Of a stretch of 11,937 nucleotides of DNA, positions 6,472 to 11,937 are shown one piece after another. The translations under genes and the position numbers were made by a program. The notes under the pieces are model-generated. The model searched no databases. It was not told the DNA's origin and was given only the letters and a program-made list of their open reading frames with translations. This DNA comes from Competibacteraceae bacterium UBA2792. Lineage in GTDB: Bacteria; Pseudomonadota; Gammaproteobacteria; Competibacterales; Competibacteraceae. Where the stretch lies: contig DEHU01000048.1 of the NCBI GenBank assembly GCA_002352125.1, positions 15,461-27,397 of the forward strand. The letters run 5' to 3'. Position 1 is the first letter of the stretch. The number at the start of each line of letters is the position of its first letter.

Positions 6472-8493
6472 TTAGGACAGCAGGTGTTGGCCGAGGTCGC
6501 AGGATCCGAACTGGATATCCCCCGCCTTCAGGCGACCCATGCGCAGATGGAGCTGGACCGCGTCGACCATACCGATGGTTCCATGTTCTGTATCACGAAT
6601 GATCACGCTCCATTGCCCATGTGGGTTTTCCCCCCAGAACGCGTGCGACCAGAATGTCCAAGGTTGGATCTGACCTGCATCGTCGACGAAGCCGATGCCG
6701 TTGATGGAGCTATCGTAGGCGCTATCGTAGCGATGCATCATGCGGCGCTTCGTCCCGTTAGGCGAGACCAGGAATATTTCCACTTCGCCACGCCGGGTGT
6801 GATCGATTCGTACGCTAACTCCCACCTCTTCCAGCGCGTCCGTCGGGTTCTTGTGTCCATCGAAGGTGATGTTGAAGGTTACCCCGGTTTTGTCGGCGTC
6901 GGGGATTGTCGTTGGCTTGATCCGCAAGGAGGTGCCCCAAGCGAGCAGCGGGGTCAATTCCAGGCTCTTCAAACTTGCCAAGGCCACTAGCCGATCGGCA
7001 TTTACCAAGCCGAAACCGTAGTTTTGATTGAAGCGGCAACCGGCGGTATTTTCTTGCCAACCGCCGTCGCTTTCCGGCGAATGGTCTTCAAGATCGATCA
7101 CTTGGCTGCTGTTGGCCAGCAGGTGCTTGGCCCAGCGGCTGTTCAGTCCGGGACGTTGCTGTTTGGCTAACGCCAGCGCCCCGGCCACGATTGGCGCGGC
7201 TCCAGAGGTACCTCCGAACGTGTCGGTGTAGTCGGGGTCGGGGAAGAGGGTGCCACTGAAATTGTTATAGCCATTGCCTCCCGTGACATCGGTGGTCAGC
7301 AATCCAGGCTCGCAGGTGGCGCAGGCTCTGGAAGGCGCGGATACGACAATGCTCGCGCCATAGTTACTGTAATCGGCGTGATGACCCTCGGGGCCGACCG
7401 CAGCCACGGTGATGACTTCGGGAATAGCATAGGGCCGGGCACTGGCGTCACGCCGCGTAAAGTTGCCGTCGGAGAAAGACTGGCCGTTTCCTGCCGCCAC
7501 GACATGGATCATGCCTTCGGCGGACGTTTCTTGGAGGGCGGCGATGCGCGCATCGCGTATCTGATACGGTGCGGGTGGGCCGTAGCTGTGATTTTTGATT
7601 TGGATCTCGTGACCGCCAAAATAAATCGCATCCACAAAGCGATCGGTTGTCGAGAGCACACTGCCCAGCTCCGAAGGCGCAAAGGTGTTGGCGAGCGGGA
7701 CGCGCAGGGCAGCAATGGACGCATACGGCGCGACACCAGTGACGCCCAGACCATTCCCTCCCCGGGCTGCCGCGACCCCGGCGACGGCTGTGCCATGAGG
7801 ATAGTAACCGGTGCTGGTAAAAAGATTCGGCGAAGGATCGGTATCGTCATGGACGAAATCGTAGCTGAGCGTTGGTCGCACCACGAGATCGGGGTGGGTC
7901 ATCTCCACGCCAGAATCCACCACGCCGATGACCACGCCGGTACCGGCTGCCCCCTGTTGCCAGGCATTGAGGGCATCGATATGTATCCAGCCAAAATCGT
8001 TGTACAAATGCCACTGGCCGGCGTGTACTCCCGGTTGCGGCAAAAAATAATTTTCAAAAGGGGTAAACGGCGGCAGAGGCGGCAGATTCGGATCATTCCA
8101 GCACGGCGTTTCCTCCCAAGGATCGCCGCAGGGTTTAGCTTCCTGCGTCATGGCCACGACGTAGCGGTTATTGAACGCCCGGGTCACGGCCCGATCCTGG
8201 CGGATGATGGGCAGCAATTTGCGGGCATCGTCGACCGAAGGGGTGACGAAGACATAGGCATCGGCTTTGCCCACCAATTTGCGCTGTATCTTTAGGCCAT
8301 AGTTCGCGGCCCATTTCTGCCCATCCGTCTTTTCCGCCAAATACACTAACAGCTCAGGGGATTCCTGGCCGTCCATGATCGATGCAGGATCTTTGTCGCT
8401 GGCGTAAGCGGGTACATTGACCAGACCGGCATTGAATGCCACCGCGCAGGCCAGTGCCGGGATCGGGCGAGTGAAATGGGTAAGAGTAGGCAT
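6472..8493 (-). CDS. Secreted subtilisin-family (S8) serine protease with C-terminal P domain
   Basis: From ATG 8493 the product has 673 residues. GAGGAA at 8501-8506, seven bases upstream, and a signal peptide directly after this ATG (ending near PAYAS, residue 32) favour it over the longer frame beginning at 8577. A pro-region follows to about 120. The S8 catalytic domain carries D193 (VVDSGVEMTHPD), H233 (YPHGTAVAGV), oxyanion N336 (VVAAGNGQ) and S430 in GGTSGAAP, where Gly replaces the usual Met. Residues about 540-665 form a proprotein-convertase P domain (VSVRIDHTRRGEVEIFLVSPNGT, then HGQWSVIIRD). The enzyme should be exported, processed and cleave proteins outside the cytoplasm. The P domain typically stabilises the catalytic domain and binds calcium. 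The gene stands alone, converging with the exonuclease gene across 204 bases. All key residues are intact. Confidence 0.93.
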   Translation of the reverse strand: MPTLTHFTRPIPALACAVAFNAGLVNVPAYASDKDPASIMDGQESPELLVYLAEKTDGQKWAANYGLKIQRKLVGKADAYVFVTPSVDDARKLLPIIRQDRAVTRAFNNRYVVAMTQEAKPCGDPWEETPCWNDPNLPPLPPFTPFENYFLPQPGVHAGQWHLYNDFGWIHIDALNAWQQGAAGTGVVIGVVDSGVEMTHPDLVVRPTLSYDFVHDDTDPSPNLFTSTGYYPHGTAVAGVAAARGGNGLGVTGVAPYASIAALRVPLANTFAPSELGSVLSTTDRFVDAIYFGGHEIQIKNHSYGPPAPYQIRDARIAALQETSAEGMIHVVAAGNGQSFSDGNFTRRDASARPYAIPEVITVAAVGPEGHHADYSNYGASIVVSAPSRACATCEPGLLTTDVTGGNGYNNFSGTLFPDPDYTDTFGGTSGAAPIVAGALALAKQQRPGLNSRWAKHLLANSSQVIDLEDHSPESDGGWQENTAGCRFNQNYGFGLVNADRLVALASLKSLELTPLLAWGTSLRIKPTTIPDADKTGVTFNITFDGHKNPTDALEEVGVSVRIDHTRRGEVEIFLVSPNGTKRRMMHRYDSAYDSSINGIGFVDDAGQIQPWTFWSHAFWGENPHGQWSVIIRDTEHGTIGMVDAVQLHLRMGRLKAGDIQFGSCDLGQHLLS

Positions 8494-8738
8494 GGCATGA
8501 TTCCTCGTAGTGGTTATCCGTGAATCGAGGCGGAAGAAACTTCCGGGCTGCCCATGAGTCGGCGAATACCATGCCAATTCGTAATAACATGATTAATATA
8601 ATAAATATTTCTGGCATCGGATCAGCAAATGGGTCATGCTGAACGCTGTGGACCAACATGGTCCGCTTCTACCCGTTTCGCCGCCTTGAGCACCATGACA
8701 CGCTTGGGTATGCCGGAAACGGCCGCGGTCGTGGCCGG
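8494..8738. other. Intergenic region upstream of the protease, with candidate promoter and palindrome
   Basis: About 245 bases lie between the protease start and the NTPase remnant. An AT-rich patch at 8590-8612 could serve as the protease promoter. On the minus strand TATTAT (8598-8603) lies 19 bases from TTGCTG (8623-8628), a weak pair with long spacing. GGACCA-ACA-TGGTCC at 8650-8664 is a perfect six-base-pair palindrome that could be an operator. On the minus strand, the frame of the NTPase remnant stays open for 34 codons after its stop, with no similarity I recognise. Confidence 0.4.
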
Positions 8739-9053
8739 CTAAACACCCACTCGCCAGACCTCATCCGCGCACGGCCGATTGATGCAACAAAGCCGGTTCG
8801 AGCAGCAGTACGGTGATTTTGCCGTTGAGCGCGGCGGCTTCATGTCGAGATGGATAAACTCTTCGATGCGCAGATATTGCCCGCCGGTCGCCTCGGCTTC
8901 CATTTGAAACGCCGTCGTTTTTCCCGCTCCCGGTTCGCCGAGCAATATCCAAGCGGTGTCGGAGCGAAAGCCGGCCAGGTTTTCTATCGGATTTTCGACC
9001 GATCCGCTATTCGGATCGGGAATTTTTCTGACGCGACGAGGAATCCGTATCAT
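8739..9053 (-). pseudogene. Remnant of a P-loop (NACHT/STAND-like) NTPase gene, 5' part only
   Basis: The frame gives 104 residues. The first 70 or so read as a genuine N-terminus of a large P-loop NTPase: a basic start (MIRIPRRVRKI), then WILLGEPGAGKT with Walker A at 39-46, then MEAEATGGQYLRIEEF. From memory, this arrangement opens large bacterial NACHT-like ATPases in which a Walker B of the type FIDGLDE follows soon after. Here the similarity stops near base 8840. The remaining residues (Pro, Ser and Cys-rich) look like out-of-frame or unrelated sequence, and no Walker B or downstream body is present in any frame. The likely history is a large deletion of a defence-type or signalling NTPase, leaving a non-functional stub. 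There is no clear ribosome site before the ATG. It could instead be expressed as a short peptide, which I think unlikely. Confidence 0.6.
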
Positions 9054-9065
9054 CGCTTTACTCTA

Positions 9066-9091
9066 ACCCTCTTCCGTTGGCGGAAGAGGGT
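9066..9091 (-). terminator. Eleven-base-pair hairpin downstream of the amylase gene
   Basis: ACCCTCTTCCG (9066-9076) and CGGAAGAGGGT (9081-9091) pair perfectly around a four-base loop. The hairpin begins 16 bases after the amylase stop, where a transcription terminator would be expected. On the minus strand only a poor T-run follows, so it may rather be a dispersed intergenic repeat or an mRNA-stabilising stem. Confidence 0.5.
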
Positions 9092-9107
9092 ATGCCGAAC
9101 CGACTTT

Positions 9108-11276
<2,169 letters not shown>

Positions 11277-11403
11277 GGCAAGGGTTCCGGATAATTGAGG
11301 CGATAGGAAGAGGGGCTGGAATAGACCGGTTATGCTCCCGCTCGCCGAAGGGGAGGGGAGCGATCTTTCTTCGTTTGGCGGAATGGCTGCCGAAGCGAGC
11401 CCG

Positions 11404-11718
11404 TCAATACTCGTCCAACCGCGCGCTGCGCTCTTGGTAGCGGGCGCGCAAGCAGCGCACATCCGCTCCGCAACTGTCGCGGGCGACCAGCCAGGAACGC
11501 TGATCCTGTCGGACCATTTCTGCCCGGCGCGGCGGCAGACGATTCAACAGAGAGCGGTATTGCACCGCCAAATCCTCGTCTAAGCGATTGAGGGTGGGAT
11601 TGCTGCACACCGCGATTTCGGCGGCGGTATCGGCGCGGGTGCAATCGTAGCTGGCAGCTTGCGCGGACAGCGGCAGCAGGCTGGCGCCGAACAGCGCCAA
11701 GGACAAACGCTTGAGCAT
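11404..11718 (-). CDS. Small periplasmic protein of the LprI / DUF1311 family
   Basis: The 104-residue product has a clean Sec signal peptide (MLKRLSLALFGASLLPLSAQA, cut near residue 21) and a short mature part typical of the LprI/DUF1311 family. Four cysteines are at 26, 38, 83 and 89, in the family pattern: YDCTRADTAAEIAVC, a LDEDLAVQYRSLL segment, then QRSWLVARDSCGADVRCL and a final Tyr/Arg/Leu helix. They probably form two disulfides. Some members inhibit lysozyme, but most are uncharacterised, so a lysozyme-inhibitor role is only suggested. AAGGGG about eight bases upstream supports the start. It lies 127 bases before the amylase gene and 93 after the permease, all on the minus strand; joint transcription is possible but not shown. 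Confidence 0.88.
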   Translation of the reverse strand: MLKRLSLALFGASLLPLSAQAASYDCTRADTAAEIAVCSNPTLNRLDEDLAVQYRSLLNRLPPRRAEMVRQDQRSWLVARDSCGADVRCLRARYQERSARLDEY

Positions 11719-11811
11719 CGTGATATCCCCTTACGTTAATAGACTAAATGTGGAATTCTGATCGGCTCGATTTGCGATTTTCCACTACAGTATTTTCGCT
11801 AGCAATTCGAA

Positions 11812-11937
11812 TCAACGCTCTTCCGGCGAGCTCTTTCCTCGCAATTTCAATTGCAGGACAGTCGCCGCCAGGATCAGCGCGAACAAGACGAAGGCCGTCG
11901 CCGATGCGTAGCCCATATTCCACCAGCGGAAGCCTTC
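11812..11937 (-). CDS. C-terminal end of a sugar-type ABC transporter permease (partial)
   Basis: Only the last 41 codons and the stop are inside the window. They read EGFRWWNMGYASATAFVLF, then LILAATVLQLKLRGK and a short polar tail. This matches the end of MalF/UgpA-type permeases of carbohydrate ABC importers: a conserved WNMGYASA periplasmic turn, the last transmembrane helix and a basic cytoplasmic end. The substrate cannot be told from this fragment. The alpha-amylase gene downstream would fit an oligosaccharide, but that is inference. The rest of the gene lies to the right of the window. Confidence 0.75.
   Translation of the reverse strand, partial: EGFRWWNMGYASATAFVLFALILAATVLQLKLRGKSSPEER

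Noticed and set aside
7378..8295. Plus-strand open frame of 305 codons opposite the protease gene
   Set aside because: Antisense shadow of the S8 catalytic domain; no ribosome site and no recognisable motif.
8494..8577. Upstream extension of the protease to an ATG at 8577
   Set aside because: The added 28 residues precede a good signal peptide, which would then be internal; the ATG at 8493 has a strong Shine-Dalgarno.
6472..9053. Protease plus NTPase stub as a protease-NACHT defence pair
   Set aside because: The protease has a signal peptide and P domain, so it is exported, and the NTPase is truncated; the two are unlikely to work together.
11334..11361. Inverted repeat GCTCCC/GGGAGC after the LprI-family gene as a terminator
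   Set aside because: Six base pairs with a 16-base loop and no T-run on the minus strand; too weak to call.
11277..11462. Upstream extension of the amylase to an ATG at 11462
   Set aside because: The 62 extra residues are low-complexity, overlap the LprI-family gene and have no signal peptide or domain.

Overview
The window looks like a chromosomal piece of a Gram-negative bacterium, most likely a gammaproteobacterium. Most genes are moderately GC-rich. It carries a periplasmic sulfate-binding protein, an OmpA-type peptidoglycan-binding protein, an LprI-family periplasmic protein and a PolB-like exonuclease, all usual in that class. The genus cannot be fixed from the sequence alone.

Left part: a minus-strand gene for a sulfate-binding protein runs off the left edge. 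A 400-base AT-rich divergent intergenic region follows. Bases 1371-5372 then hold four same-strand genes that read as one module: (1) an ExeA/GspA-type AAA ATPase fused to a roadblock/LC7 domain; (2) a single-domain metallo-beta-lactamase-fold protein with the full ligand set of an oxygen-binding diiron (ODP) protein; (3) a protein with one membrane anchor, a long Ala/Pro/Ser/Thr linker and an OmpA peptidoglycan-binding domain; (4) a membrane-anchored coiled-coil protein ending in a second roadblock-like domain. I do not know this set as a described system and consider it the most interesting content of the window. My working model (inference) is an O2/redox-responsive, envelope-anchored complex: the two roadblock domains pair to bring the ATPase to the inner membrane, OmpA ties the assembly to the cell wall, and the diiron protein supplies the sensory or redox input. 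The ATPase-roadblock gene contains an in-frame ATG with a strong Shine-Dalgarno sequence just before the roadblock domain, so it may also make a free roadblock protein. The base composition changes sharply at about the same place, as if an AT-rich ATPase gene had been joined to an older GC-rich roadblock gene.

Middle part: a PolB-like 3'-5' exonuclease gene follows on the plus strand. It converges with a minus-strand gene for a secreted subtilisin-family protease with a C-terminal P domain.

Right part (all minus strand): a remnant carrying the first 70 or so codons of a P-loop (NACHT-like) NTPase, a GH13 alpha-amylase with an N-terminal starch-binding module and no signal peptide, a small LprI/DUF1311-family periplasmic protein, and the last 41 codons of a sugar-type ABC transporter permease entering from the right edge. 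The amylase and permease suggest oligosaccharide or glycogen metabolism, but that link is inference.
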